Assembly: GCA_900315755.1 (NCBI GenBank)
Contig: ONAI01000013.1
Location: 1-33,957 of the forward strand
Length of the DNA stretch: 33,957 nucleotides
Direction of reading: 5' to 3'
Source: an uncultured Ruminococcus sp.
Lineage (GTDB): Bacteria; Bacillota; Clostridia; Oscillospirales; Ruminococcaceae
Under the pieces are notes generated by a model that ran no database searches, had not been told where the DNA came from, and saw nothing but the letters and a program-made list of their open reading frames with translations. The position numbers and the translations under genes are program-made. Positions 16,512 to 24,593 of this stretch are shown here, piece by piece. Every line of letters starts with the position of its first letter. Position 1 is the first letter of the stretch.

Positions 16512-17300
16512 ATGTCCAGCATAATATTTTTCGATGTAGACGGCACTCTCATAACCGAGGATGCACGTATGATAATTCCGGAAAGCACTCGTTATGCCAT
16601 TACGGAAACACGTAAAAAAGGCAATCTGACTTTTATCAACTCAGGCAGGACTGCGTTCAATATCAGTCCTAAGGTGAGAGCGCTTGGCTTTGATGGCTGC
16701 ATCTGCGGATGCGGTACTTACATTGAGTACAACGGTGAAGTTATATTCCGCAACAAGCTTGAACAGGACTTCTGCCGCGAAGTTGCTCAGTTCATGAGAC
16801 GATGCAGAGTAACTCCGGTCTATGAGGATACCGACGGTTACTTCTTTGATGATAAACTGCCGATTACTGATGATCTTGCTGATTTCCTTGAGAATTTTGT
16901 TGAAAGCGGTATAGATGTCTCAGGACGTGTTGAAGACAGCGATTTCACATTCGATAAGTTTGTTATCTGGAAGAACGATGAATGTGATTTTGAACTCTTT
17001 GAGCGCGAGACATCTAAGCATTTTTCTATCATCGACCGCGGAAACAGATTTTTCGAGATAGTACCGCTTGGCTATTCTAAGGCAACTGCAATTGATATGA
17101 TACTGAAAAGACTTTCAATACCTATGGAAAATGCCTATGCGATAGGTGACAGCATGAATGATCTTACTATGCTTCAGGCAGTACCGAACAGTATAGCAAT
17201 GGGCGGCGCGGAGCTGCTGTACCCCTATGTTTCATATGTTACCGCTCCGATAGAAGAGGACGGTATCCTGAAAGCATTGAAGCACTACGATCTTGTATAG
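16512..17300 (+). CDS. Cof-type HAD superfamily phosphatase
   Basis: The 262-residue protein has the HAD motifs in order: FFDVDGTL (6-13, Asp8 nucleophile and Asp10 acid/base), the Ser of motif II in INSGRT, a motif III Lys in GYSKATAIDMIL, and GDSMNDLTML (motif IV). The long C2-type cap between motifs II and III is that of the Cof/YbiV/YidA group, which removes phosphate from sugar phosphates, flavin or PLP. The exact substrate cannot be told. It is cytoplasmic and monocistronic, under a perfect consensus promoter. Confidence 0.9.
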   Translation: MSSIIFFDVDGTLITEDARMIIPESTRYAITETRKKGNLTFINSGRTAFNISPKVRALGFDGCICGCGTYIEYNGEVIFRNKLEQDFCREVAQFMRRCRVTPVYEDTDGYFFDDKLPITDDLADFLENFVESGIDVSGRVEDSDFTFDKFVIWKNDECDFELFERETSKHFSIIDRGNRFFEIVPLGYSKATAIDMILKRLSIPMENAYAIGDSMNDLTMLQAVPNSIAMGGAELLYPYVSYVTAPIEEDGILKALKHYDLV

Positions 17301-17339
17301 CAAATGACGCTCTGACCGGAAAATTTACCGAAAAAGCAC

Positions 17340-17368
17340 TTGCAATTTTGGTGAAAATGTAGTATAAT
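17340..17368 (+). promoter_or_regulatory. Predicted sigma-A promoter of proC
   Basis: TTGCAA (17340-17345), 17 bp, perfect TATAAT (17363-17368). The transcript would start near 17375 and carry a leader of about 85 bases. Confidence 0.75.
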
Positions 17369-17398
17369 AATTTTTGAGTTATGCGACTGCTGTAATAT

Positions 17399-17444
17399 CC
17401 GGCAGCGTGACAATATTCTGATACAGCGGTGCTGCCGTGTATCA
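17399..17444 (+). promoter_or_regulatory. proC leader with two mutually exclusive hairpins
   Basis: One fold pairs CGGCAGC (17400-17406) with GCTGCCG (17431-17437), 7 bp perfect. The other pairs TGATACA-g-CGG (17419-17429) with CCG-TGTATCA (17435-17444), loop TGCTG. They share bases 17431-17437 and cannot form together. The second ends right before the AAGGAG ribosome binding site (17446-17451). No T-run follows, so any control would be at translation or RNA stability. Confidence 0.45.
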
Positions 17445-17459
17445 TAAGGAGATAATCAT

Positions 17460-18266
17460 ATGAGTAAGATAAGTATAGGTTTCATCGGTGCCGGAAATAT
17501 GGGCACTGCAATTATGAAGGGCATCGCTTCAAGCAGTCTTTCAGGTGACGTTCAGCTTTATGCGTTTGATCCGGACGCCTCTAAGGTAGAAGCACTTTCA
17601 GAGTTCGGAGTAAAGCAGGCTGAGAGCGAAGCAAGTCTCACAGCTGAGTGCAAGTATGTATTCCTTGCGGTAAAGCCTCAGATAATAGAAGGTGTACTCG
17701 AAGCTGCTGCAAAGGGCGCAACAGCGGATACGGTTTTCGTATCTATCGCAGCCGGTATCACTGATGAATTCGTAGCAAAGAAAACCCTTCCGGAGGCAAA
17801 GGTAATACTCGTTATGCCTAACACTCCGCTTCTTCTCGGCGAGGGCGCTTCCGCACTCTCACGCAACGACAGGGTAACAGATGAAGAGTTCGGGATTATC
17901 CTCAATATCTTTAAGATCTGCGGAAAGGCTGCTGTTATTTCCAAGGACAAGATGAAGGAGATCATTGCTATAAACGGCAGCAGTCCGGCGTTTATATACC
18001 TCTTCGCTAAGGGCTTCATCGACTATGCTGCATCTGTCGGTATTGACAGCGCTGCTGCTACTGAGCTTTTCACCCAGAGCCTTATCGGTTCTGCGAAAAT
18101 GATAACCGATTCCGGCAAGACTATTGATGAACTCATAAAAATGGTGTCCTCTCCGGGAGGTACAACTCTTGCAGGTCTCGACAGACTTTATGAGGGCGAG
18201 CTCACTAAGGTAGTGAATAACTGCTGCGAAAGCTGCACCAAGAGAGCTTACGAGCTTTCAAAGTAA
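17460..18266 (+). CDS. proC: Pyrroline-5-carboxylate reductase
   Basis: This 268-residue enzyme makes the last step of proline synthesis, reducing pyrroline-5-carboxylate with NAD(P)H. It has the Rossmann motif GFIGAGNMGTAI (7-18), FLAVKPQ, the VMPNTP loop, INGSSPAFIYLF where most relatives have GSGPAY, and the C-terminal signature MVSSPGGTTLAGLDRL. Length and all motifs fit a complete enzyme. The start has AAGGAG 8 bases upstream, and the leader can form two alternative hairpins. It is followed 52 bases later by a SpoIIM-like gene on the same strand without a terminator, so it may be the head of a three-gene transcript. Confidence 0.95.
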   Translation: MSKISIGFIGAGNMGTAIMKGIASSSLSGDVQLYAFDPDASKVEALSEFGVKQAESEASLTAECKYVFLAVKPQIIEGVLEAAAKGATADTVFVSIAAGITDEFVAKKTLPEAKVILVMPNTPLLLGEGASALSRNDRVTDEEFGIILNIFKICGKAAVISKDKMKEIIAINGSSPAFIYLFAKGFIDYAASVGIDSAAATELFTQSLIGSAKMITDSGKTIDELIKMVSSPGGTTLAGLDRLYEGELTKVVNNCCESCTKRAYELSK

Positions 18267-18318
18267 GTTCTAATCAGACAAGCTTACGCATATCCTTGAA
18301 CAGAAAGGATGATGCGGA

Positions 18319-18915
18319 ATGAAATGTATAGGAAATCTCACAGGAAGTCAGAGCAGGAGGGCACTCAATACGCTGCTTTGTCTGGTTGCAGTAGCGGGAG
18401 TTATCTCGGGAGCGGTATACGGTGCATCCCATAATGCCGCGGAAAACGTACTGCTCAGCCAGAATTATCTGGCTTTCCTGAAAGGCAGAGGTGCGCTGTG
18501 TATCATACGTGATACCTTCATCGTATCGGCTGCTTATATTGCCGTTGCTTACCTTGCGGGACTGTTTGCGTTCGGACAACCTTTGGGTGCGGTGCTTATG
18601 ATATACCGCGGATTCGGCGCAGGAGCGTCCTCGGCAATGCTATACAGCACTTACGGTACAGCAGCGGTGACAAAAGTTTTTGTAATGCTTCTGCCATACT
18701 CAATGGCTGTGATAGCTGTATCTGTCGTCACGGTCAGGGAGCTTATGAGGGCTTCCGGAAGCGTACTCAGAATATGGCTGACCGGTGAAAACAGAAACGA
18801 AAAAGTGATCGACCTCAGGCTTTACAGTCTGAAATTCGCGGTATTGCTAATAATATCGCTTATATTATCATTAGCCGAGGGAGCACTGTATCTCGTTTAC
18901 AATGCGGTCGGCTGA
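18319..18915 (+). CDS. SpoIIM-like integral membrane protein
   Basis: The 198-residue protein has about five membrane segments (21-40, 65-83, 89-105, 120-145, 172-195) and a segment FGQPLGAVLMIYRGFGAGAS, which fits the conserved central FRGFxxG part of the SpoIIM family. SpoIIM works with SpoIID and SpoIIP in septal peptidoglycan remodelling during engulfment. The true spoIIM in sporulating Firmicutes is about this length, so it may be it; family paralogues with other roles exist. AAAGGA lies 9 bases before ATG 18319. No sigma-E-type promoter was seen here, and it probably follows proC in one transcript. Confidence 0.65.
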   Translation: MKCIGNLTGSQSRRALNTLLCLVAVAGVISGAVYGASHNAAENVLLSQNYLAFLKGRGALCIIRDTFIVSAAYIAVAYLAGLFAFGQPLGAVLMIYRGFGAGASSAMLYSTYGTAAVTKVFVMLLPYSMAVIAVSVVTVRELMRASGSVLRIWLTGENRNEKVIDLRLYSLKFAVLLIISLILSLAEGALYLVYNAVG

Positions 18916-18934
18916 AAATGGAGGAATGTTTAAT

Positions 18935-19864
18935 TTGAGTCAGTTGAACAACGAACACGGAAGTTCAGAAACAGCCGGGTACAGTTCGCCGAAGAAAAAG
19001 ACCGGTCTCAGGCTTTTCTTCGACATACTTGGAAGAAAATTCTGGCAGCTTGCCGGACTGAATCTTCTCTACTTTCTGTTCTTCATGCCGCTTCTGCTGA
19101 TAGTTCCGGCAATAAGGTTTATTCCGAGCGATGCGGGCGTACTGATAGCTATGCTGGTTCTGGGAATGACCTTTGCGATAATCATAGGTCCGGCAACAGC
19201 AGGTATGACAAAGGTGCTGCGCTGCTACCTTATCGAGAAGCACACTTTTGTAGTAAGAGACTTTTTCAGAGCTTTCAGGGCGAATTTCAAGAAAGCCTCG
19301 ATAATAGGCTTCATCGACTGCATTATTGTACTTTCGGCAATTGCCGCAGTACAAGTTTATCCGGCACTTGCAGTGCAGATGGGTACAAAGCTGCTGTATG
19401 TCCCGATGGTGATAACTTACAGCGTGGTGCTTCTGGTGCTGATGATGAACTATTACATCTACCTTATGCTTGTTGCAACAAGTTTGTCGCTGAAAAATCT
19501 TATAAAGAATTCGTTTGCGCTTGCGTTTGTTTCGATGAAGAGTAATCTGCTGACAACTCTGTTCCTTGTGCTGATACTTGCTTTCATGTATCCTATCCTG
19601 CTTTATGCGATACCGCTGTTTATGACGCTCCTGCCGTTCTTTCCGGCAGCGTTTATGGGATATATTATCTGTTTCAACAGCTATCCTGTGATACAGAAGT
19701 ATGTCATAAATCCGTATTACGCAAGCATCGGAGAGATAAATCCCGAACTCATGGGACTTGCCGATGAGTTCGATGATGAGGACAGCGAGATGTTCGAGAA
19801 ACTCGACGAAAAAGAACGTGTTATCGAAAAAAGAAAAAAAGGAAATGGCAAACGCATTTCCTGA
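18935..19864 (+). CDS. DUF624 (YesL-like) membrane protein
   Basis: The protein has 309 residues and about six membrane segments, with the DUF624 pattern: a first helix pair after LGRKFWQLAGLNLLYFLFF, the small turn GPATAGMTKVLR (the most conserved part), and FFRAFRANFKKA. The C-terminal 45 residues are charged and cytoplasmic. YesL-family genes often sit beside carbohydrate uptake or degradation genes, but the role is unknown. Start choice: GGAGG at 18920-18924 is 10 bases before TTG 18935 (MSQLNNEHG), whereas ATG 18926 is only 1 base away and ATG 18902 overlaps the previous gene without a site. The start is therefore uncertain within 33 bases. A strong terminator follows. Confidence 0.78.
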   Translation: MSQLNNEHGSSETAGYSSPKKKTGLRLFFDILGRKFWQLAGLNLLYFLFFMPLLLIVPAIRFIPSDAGVLIAMLVLGMTFAIIIGPATAGMTKVLRCYLIEKHTFVVRDFFRAFRANFKKASIIGFIDCIIVLSAIAAVQVYPALAVQMGTKLLYVPMVITYSVVLLVLMMNYYIYLMLVATSLSLKNLIKNSFALAFVSMKSNLLTTLFLVLILAFMYPILLYAIPLFMTLLPFFPAAFMGYIICFNSYPVIQKYVINPYYASIGEINPELMGLADEFDDEDSEMFEKLDEKERVIEKRKKGNGKRIS

Positions 19865-19877
19865 TAAATGTAATGAA

Positions 19878-19909
19878 GGGTGCGGTAATTATTTACCGCA
19901 CTCTTTTTA
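19878..19909 (+). terminator. Intrinsic terminator of the proC/SpoIIM-like/DUF624 transcript
   Basis: GGGTGCGGTAA (19878-19888) pairs with TTACCGCACTC (19893-19903), 11 bp with one wobble and a TTAT loop, then TTTTTAT. Confidence 0.87.
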
Positions 19910-19920
19910 TGTCCACATAC

Positions 19921-19957
19921 AAAAAAACAGCCATAAGGATGTGATTCCTTATGGCTG
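19921..19957 (-). terminator. Intrinsic terminator of the GH9 cellulase gene
   Basis: On the minus strand CAGCCATAAGGA (19957-19946) pairs with TCCTTATGGCTG (19939-19928), a 12-bp perfect stem, then TTTTTTT. It lies 13 bp after the GH9 stop. Confidence 0.88.
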
Positions 19958-19969
19958 TTGTATTAGCTT

Positions 19970-22837
19970 TTACTTCTTTTTAGCAGGTGTAAGGTCGTCG
20001 ATAAGCTTGATCGAGAACTTCTGTACGAGAAGCGCATCCTTAAGATCAAGACCGTTGCCGTTGTTTTCAACGTCTGCATTGATCTCGCCCTTAGCAGTGA
20101 TCTTGTCTGCGCTTGTGCCCTTAACGCCGTACTTCTTAGGATTGAGGTAATCCTGCATGATAAGTACAACATCGGACATATTTACTTCGCCGTCGCAGTT
20201 AGCATCGCCCCATACTGTCTTGTCTGAGCCGGATGTGCTGTCTGGTTCAGGTGTAGTGCCGTCTGGCTCAACGCCCCAGATAAGCTTGTCGTCAGCATAA
20301 ACTGTGATCTTATCAGTGATCTCAGCAGCATCGTTTACATCAGCGAATGAAACGAGGTCGGAGTAACTGTAATCGTTTGAAGAATCCCACTCTACGTCCT
20401 CATAGGTTTGGAGATCCTGCTTGTAGCCGAGAGCGAACTGGAATACACGGCTTCCGTAGAAGTCACAGTCCTTCCACTGCATTTCAACGTAGTAAGTACC
20501 ATTGTCATCGTACTTTGTAGGAGGCGTGAACTTGACCTCATTCTTGTTATTGGAGTAGCCTTTTTCCTGATCGTAGTCGATACGGTAGTAGATATAGTCT
20601 TCAGGCTTGTAGCCGGCATCGACAAGTTCCTTGATATTGAAGTAATATCTTGCCTTGAGGTTGCTTTCAAATCTTGGCGGATTAATAGTTCTGTTGTAAA
20701 CAACGACTTTAAGCTGAACGCTTCCTGTCTGTTCCTGATTCTTACCGCCGGCAGCGTAGAGACCTACCGGGATCGGATTGCCGTCCTCGTCGATCTGATC
20801 GTAGCCTGCGTAAGCGTTCTTGGACATATCAAAGTCAGGCTTGAGGTAATTCTGTTTTTCGTATTCCTTGCCCTTAGCACCGTAGAAGTGGTAAAGACCT
20901 GCAAGGTCGCCGCAGAAGCCTGCGTTGTAGTCGTCGGTAACTTCGTTGTAGATGTAGTCCTTAGTTTCGTCGTGGTGGTAGTCTTTGAGGTCAGGACCGC
21001 CTACGAGAGCGCCCCAGAGAGTGTGGATCTGGTTGATCTGACTTTCCTGGCTCTGCTTAGCGGAGCAGTGTGATGAACGGTGGTGAGGCTGAGTAGCATA
21101 GCTCTTATCGTAGCCTACCTCGTATGAGTAGCCCATCGGGTTATTTCCGAGGATGTATTCCATCTGAGCCTTAGCCCATGGAAGGAAGGTCTCATCGCCG
21201 GTAGTCTTAGCGTAAACGCAGGCACAGAGACCGGCAGCGGTGTTGTAACGTGCAGAACCGTAACCGGAAACAACAGCCCAGCCCTTAGGTGACTTGGCAA
21301 TAAAGTCGCTGCTTGTATCGCTGTCCGGGAGATCAGGGATCTGATCGCAGGTCATAGGAGTATTCCAGAGGAAATCGTCCATACCGAAGTATTTATGACC
21401 GTGAACAGGCTCATAGCCCCAATCGGAGCAGTCAACGGACTTGGTGCAGCCCGACCAGTATTCGAGGTTATAACGGAAGATGTACCAGTCGCGGGCAGTG
21501 TTGGTGATAGGAGCGAGCTTAGCGAAAACGCCGCCCCATACAGTATCCCAGCAGTGAACCCAGATGTTCTGCCAGCAGTTGCCGGTATCAGTGATGATAC
21601 GCTTCATATAGCCTGTGTAAGGGTGAGCGCCCTTAGCGTTTTCTGTTTCCTCATCAACGCTGATGATAGCTTTGATGTAGTGATCGTAAGCATCCTCTTT
21701 GACTTTATCAACAGTCTTTGGAGCGTTGTCCTCAGCGAAAGCGACCTCTGCATAGTAGAGCCATACAGCAGCCCATGAGAGCTCATCGTAGTCGTAGCTT
21801 GAGTGGTAGAAACCGCCGTCGTATCCGAGAACGAGTGATGCCGGAACAGAACCCGGCTCCCATTTTTCCTGATGTGTCTTGACTGCGAACTCATAGAGTG
21901 CCTTTGCATACTTGAGATTCTCAGCAGCATATCCGGGATCAGTATCCTTGAAGTTGAGGTAGTTTATAGCGAGAGAAGCGGAAGCACCTGCACACTGGTC
22001 AGGGGCTGGCATCTCTTCAGTTGCGAAGTAAGCAGGTCTCTTAACAGCACAGCTTGATGAAGCAACAACAGTGTTATCGACCTGAAGCTCAGGAGCGCAC
22101 CAGTAGTTATGGTCGTTGTTACCCTCACCGACCTGATAGCAGTAAGCAACAACGTTATCATCATCATCAAGGAAAGTTGCCTTCATGAAGTAGTCGTTGA
22201 TCCAGCGCATTTCGTCCTCAATATGCTTCTGGAGACCCATGTCAATGTAGTCCTGACGGAACTCATAGTAGCCCCAGCCGACTGTTGAAGCGGAGTAAGT
22301 TCCCGGCAGACCGAACTTTACGTGGTCGCCGGCATCGTGCCAGCCGCCTGTAAGATCGAGAGTGCCGTTACCATCCGGATCGAGGTATTTGCGGTTCTTC
22401 TCGATGAACTCCTCAGACATTGTAACGCCTTCGTAAAGACCTTTAGCCTCGCTGAGACCGCCGTCACCCTTACCTTCACCGATAGGCTGTTTATCCTCTT
22501 TTTTATCCTGATCCTTGCCGTTCTGAGAACCGTCATTCTGGGATTCGCCGTAAAGCTCCGGCATAGGATTAAGCGGCTGGAGAGGGATCTCAGCATCCTT
22601 AACGTGGCAGTTGCCTCGCCATGAGTAATAACCGTCTTCTGCAACCTTATCGCCGCACTTATTAGCGTCGTAGAAGCATAGCGCAAGCTGAAGAGCTTCC
22701 TGGAAGTTGTCGTAGTTATTCGGTTCTTTCTCGTTGATGTAGGCAGCGTTCACGGAATTTACCGGGATCGCAGTAACGAGCATAGCCGCAGTTGAGAGGC
22801 AGGCTAACGATCTTTTAAGCAGATCAAACTTTTTCAT
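19970..22837 (-). CDS. GH9 cellulase with CBM3c and C-terminal dockerin
   Basis: The secreted 955-residue enzyme starts with a signal peptide (about 1-31). The GH9 domain (about 40-670) has GGWHDAGDHVKFGLP with the catalytic base Asp168/Asp171, the HHRSSH motif, and NEVTDDYNAGF with the acid Glu. An extra charged linker (about 98-130, rich in Asp, Lys, Gly) interrupts the N-terminal part of the catalytic module. Residues about 700-845 match CBM3c (LKARYYFNIKELVDAGY), which gives processive endoglucanase activity to GH9 enzymes. A Pro/Thr/Ser linker leads to a dockerin with calcium loops GDANCDGEVNMSD and INADVENNGNGLDLKD (about 880-945). It cleaves beta-1,4-glucan and docks to a cohesin-bearing scaffold. 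The start has AAAGGAA upstream. It lies 21 bp after the YerC-like gene with no terminator between. Confidence 0.95.
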   Translation of the reverse strand: MKKFDLLKRSLACLSTAAMLVTAIPVNSVNAAYINEKEPNNYDNFQEALQLALCFYDANKCGDKVAEDGYYSWRGNCHVKDAEIPLQPLNPMPELYGESQNDGSQNGKDQDKKEDKQPIGEGKGDGGLSEAKGLYEGVTMSEEFIEKNRKYLDPDGNGTLDLTGGWHDAGDHVKFGLPGTYSASTVGWGYYEFRQDYIDMGLQKHIEDEMRWINDYFMKATFLDDDDNVVAYCYQVGEGNNDHNYWCAPELQVDNTVVASSSCAVKRPAYFATEEMPAPDQCAGASASLAINYLNFKDTDPGYAAENLKYAKALYEFAVKTHQEKWEPGSVPASLVLGYDGGFYHSSYDYDELSWAAVWLYYAEVAFAEDNAPKTVDKVKEDAYDHYIKAIISVDEETENAKGAHPYTGYMKRIITDTGNCWQNIWVHCWDTVWGGVFAKLAPITNTARDWYIFRYNLEYWSGCTKSVDCSDWGYEPVHGHKYFGMDDFLWNTPMTCDQIPDLPDSDTSSDFIAKSPKGWAVVSGYGSARYNTAAGLCACVYAKTTGDETFLPWAKAQMEYILGNNPMGYSYEVGYDKSYATQPHHRSSHCSAKQSQESQINQIHTLWGALVGGPDLKDYHHDETKDYIYNEVTDDYNAGFCGDLAGLYHFYGAKGKEYEKQNYLKPDFDMSKNAYAGYDQIDEDGNPIPVGLYAAGGKNQEQTGSVQLKVVVYNRTINPPRFESNLKARYYFNIKELVDAGYKPEDYIYYRIDYDQEKGYSNNKNEVKFTPPTKYDDNGTYYVEMQWKDCDFYGSRVFQFALGYKQDLQTYEDVEWDSSNDYSYSDLVSFADVNDAAEITDKITVYADDKLIWGVEPDGTTPEPDSTSGSDKTVWGDANCDGEVNMSDVVLIMQDYLNPKKYGVKGTSADKITAKGEINADVENNGNGLDLKDALLVQKFSIKLIDDLTPAKKK

Positions 22838-22858
22838 TGGAACATTTCCTTTCTGTAA

Positions 22859-23161
22859 TTATTTTAGCAGATTCTTATTTTTGAGTCTGTCAAATACAAT
22901 ATTGTAGCCATCGTTGCCGTCTTTGAGGGAACGGTTCACGCGGCTGATAGTTGCGGTGCTCGCACCTGTTTCAGTAACGATGCTGTTATAGACTCTGTGT
23001 TCATCGAGAAGCTTAGCGACATGAAGGCGCTGAGCGAAGGATTTAAGCTCGATACTTGTACACAGGTCGTCGAAGAACTTATAGCAGTCATCAACAGATT
23101 CAAGTGTGAGGATAGCTTCAAAGAGCAGATCCATGCTATCGGATTTGATTTTATCGATCAT
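22859..23161 (-). CDS. YerC/YecD-type TrpR-like regulator
   Basis: The protein has 100 residues and a TrpR-like fold: helices around LFEAILTLESVDDCYKFFDD and LKSFAQRLHVAKLL, then a helix-turn-helix read as SIVTETGASTATISRVNRSL. Family members are DNA-binding regulators of unknown effector. ATG 23161 is preferred over TTG 23173 because TTGGAG lies 7 bases upstream. It is the first gene of the operon with the GH9 cellulase, so it may be under the same promoter and could regulate that promoter itself; this is inferred from order only. Confidence 0.85.
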   Translation of the reverse strand: MIDKIKSDSMDLLFEAILTLESVDDCYKFFDDLCTSIELKSFAQRLHVAKLLDEHRVYNSIVTETGASTATISRVNRSLKDGNDGYNIVFDRLKNKNLLK

Positions 23162-23215
23162 ATTGAACTCCAATCTGCCATATGGCGTAAGAAAATAAAC
23201 GATTTTATACTTTAC

Positions 23216-23244
23216 ATTTTAACACATTATTACGCAAAAGTAAA
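23216..23244 (-). promoter_or_regulatory. Predicted promoter of the yerC-like/GH9 operon
   Basis: On the minus strand TTTACT (23244-23239), 17 bp, TAAAAT (23221-23216). Both boxes have mismatches, so it is a moderate promoter that might need activation. Confidence 0.5.
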
Positions 23245-23459
23245 GGCTTTTGGTAAAAAAAGTGATAAGAAAACGTATGAGATAAAACAATTTACTTAAA
23301 CTTACACCTTTGTGTATATCATACCATATTATTAACTAATTGTAAAGATTATTTTGTGAACTTAGCAAAAAATAGCCGATTCATACAAAATACAGCAATA
23401 TATCGTATGCATAGTAGCTAAAAATGAACTTTTGCAGGGCTTAAATTACGCATAGAATA

Positions 23460-23495
23460 GCCCTGACTTGAAAATGAATTGATTTAAGTCAGGGC
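23460..23495 (-). terminator. Possible terminator hairpin after the phospholipase-like gene
   Basis: A 10-bp perfect stem (about 13 bp with a wobble) lies 13 bp after the stop codon on the minus strand, but only CTATTCTATG follows instead of a T-run. It may be a weak or factor-dependent terminator, or an RNA 3'-end protector. Confidence 0.45.
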
Positions 23496-23507
23496 GGGAT
23501 GTGTTAA

Positions 23508-24560
23508 TTATTTAATTGGATATGTATAGAGTTTATCTTTTAACGGATTGAATGCTCTCAGCTTGTTTTTCTTGATAACGAGGGCTCGTCCCTTTTGCTG
23601 GTCGCTGACAGGGGAGAATGTGAAGCTCCCGTTTTTACGGTGAGCCGCTCTGAAAACTGAGGCGTCTTCTGCAAACAGAAACTTGCAGGTATACGGCTGA
23701 CCGCCGTCCAGAAACTCGATACCCTCAGGAGTTATCCGTGCGGTCAGCGGAGGGCAGCCGCGGAACAGATCGAACTTCATACCTTCAGTGATATAGTGAG
23801 CCTCATCAGGGGACTTGCTCATATCCTCGAAGAAGCGGAAAAGAAAGGCAATAACTGCCTTTTCGGCTGAGTATATCCTGTTTGTGATGCAGGTTACGGG
23901 ATCGGTGAGCAGCTGTATGGGTTCACTTGCCTCGTCCTTGACTATCTTGTTGAGAACATCGCCGAAGCAGTTTCTGTCGTCGAAGAGGTGCAGGTCATCC
24001 TCACTGAACTCCTGTTCATCGACGTTATCAGGATACATCATTTTTGCGAGATCCTCGTAGGATTCGTGTATCATTTTCTTTGAGGAATAGTAGGTCATAC
24101 GAGTTGCATGAGGCAGACAGCAGATGTCCTCAAGCATATGGAGAGCGCGTCCGAGATGTTCGGCGGCAGGCGTATCGAAGCCGGCTTTCCACAGGGTAAG
24201 TGCCATAGTGTAGTCTTCTTCGAGCATAGTTCTTGCACTTTTGGAGAAAAAGCTGATACCGTTTTTGTAGTAGCCGCCTTTGGGAGAAAGCTTTCTGCCG
24301 GCAGCATTTGAGCCGCAGTAATAGTGTCTTCCCATACCCTTTTCGTAATCGCCGGGACGGTCGGGAGCACACGCGCGGTCTATGATAATATCGAGCTGTG
24401 GCTCAAAGAGCTTCTCAGCTTCTGGAACGAATCTGTAAAGGACAGGGAGAGTGCGGAATATCAGGTTTTTATGTACTGATCTTACCTCAGTGACCTTGAT
24501 TTTTGAGTATTTATCCCATAGCGAGTGCATATTAGCAGCAGCAGCTTTCCACTTTCCCAT
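23508..24560 (-). CDS. Zinc-dependent phospholipase C-like protein, no signal peptide
   Basis: The 350-residue protein has a central part matching the zinc-dependent PLC family: RHYYCG (His79), HLGRALHMLEDICCLPHATR (His135, His141, Asp145, His151) and HESYE (His165, Glu169). The spacing of H-x3-D-x5-H equals the PLC motif, although the Pro is shifted by one and the neighbours differ. Known members are secreted and hydrolyse phosphatidylcholine. Here no signal peptide is visible and the N-terminus MGKWKAAAANM is not a mature Trp1-type start, so an intracellular or non-phospholipase role is possible. The last 100 residues look like a beta-rich domain. It lies 33 bp after the DUF4317 gene in one operon. 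Confidence 0.6.
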   Translation of the reverse strand: MGKWKAAAANMHSLWDKYSKIKVTEVRSVHKNLIFRTLPVLYRFVPEAEKLFEPQLDIIIDRACAPDRPGDYEKGMGRHYYCGSNAAGRKLSPKGGYYKNGISFFSKSARTMLEEDYTMALTLWKAGFDTPAAEHLGRALHMLEDICCLPHATRMTYYSSKKMIHESYEDLAKMMYPDNVDEQEFSEDDLHLFDDRNCFGDVLNKIVKDEASEPIQLLTDPVTCITNRIYSAEKAVIAFLFRFFEDMSKSPDEAHYITEGMKFDLFRGCPPLTARITPEGIEFLDGGQPYTCKFLFAEDASVFRAAHRKNGSFTFSPVSDQQKGRALVIKKNKLRAFNPLKDKLYTYPIK

Positions 24561-24593
24561 GATGATTCTCCTTTTGTAATGTGAATACTCAGA

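Larger units (their letters stand above)
23162..23507. other. 346-bp gene-free region between the yerC-like gene and the phospholipase-like gene
   Basis: It holds the promoter at 23216-23244 and, next to the upstream gene's stop, a hairpin GCCCTGACTT/AAGTCAGGGC (23460-23469 with 23486-23495), extended to about 13 bp. A third arm, AGGGCT (23436-23441), can also pair with AGCCCT (23459-23464), so two folds compete. No clean T-run follows on the minus strand, so termination there is possible but not typical. The remaining AT-rich 23260-23430 shows nothing recognisable. Confidence 0.5.
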
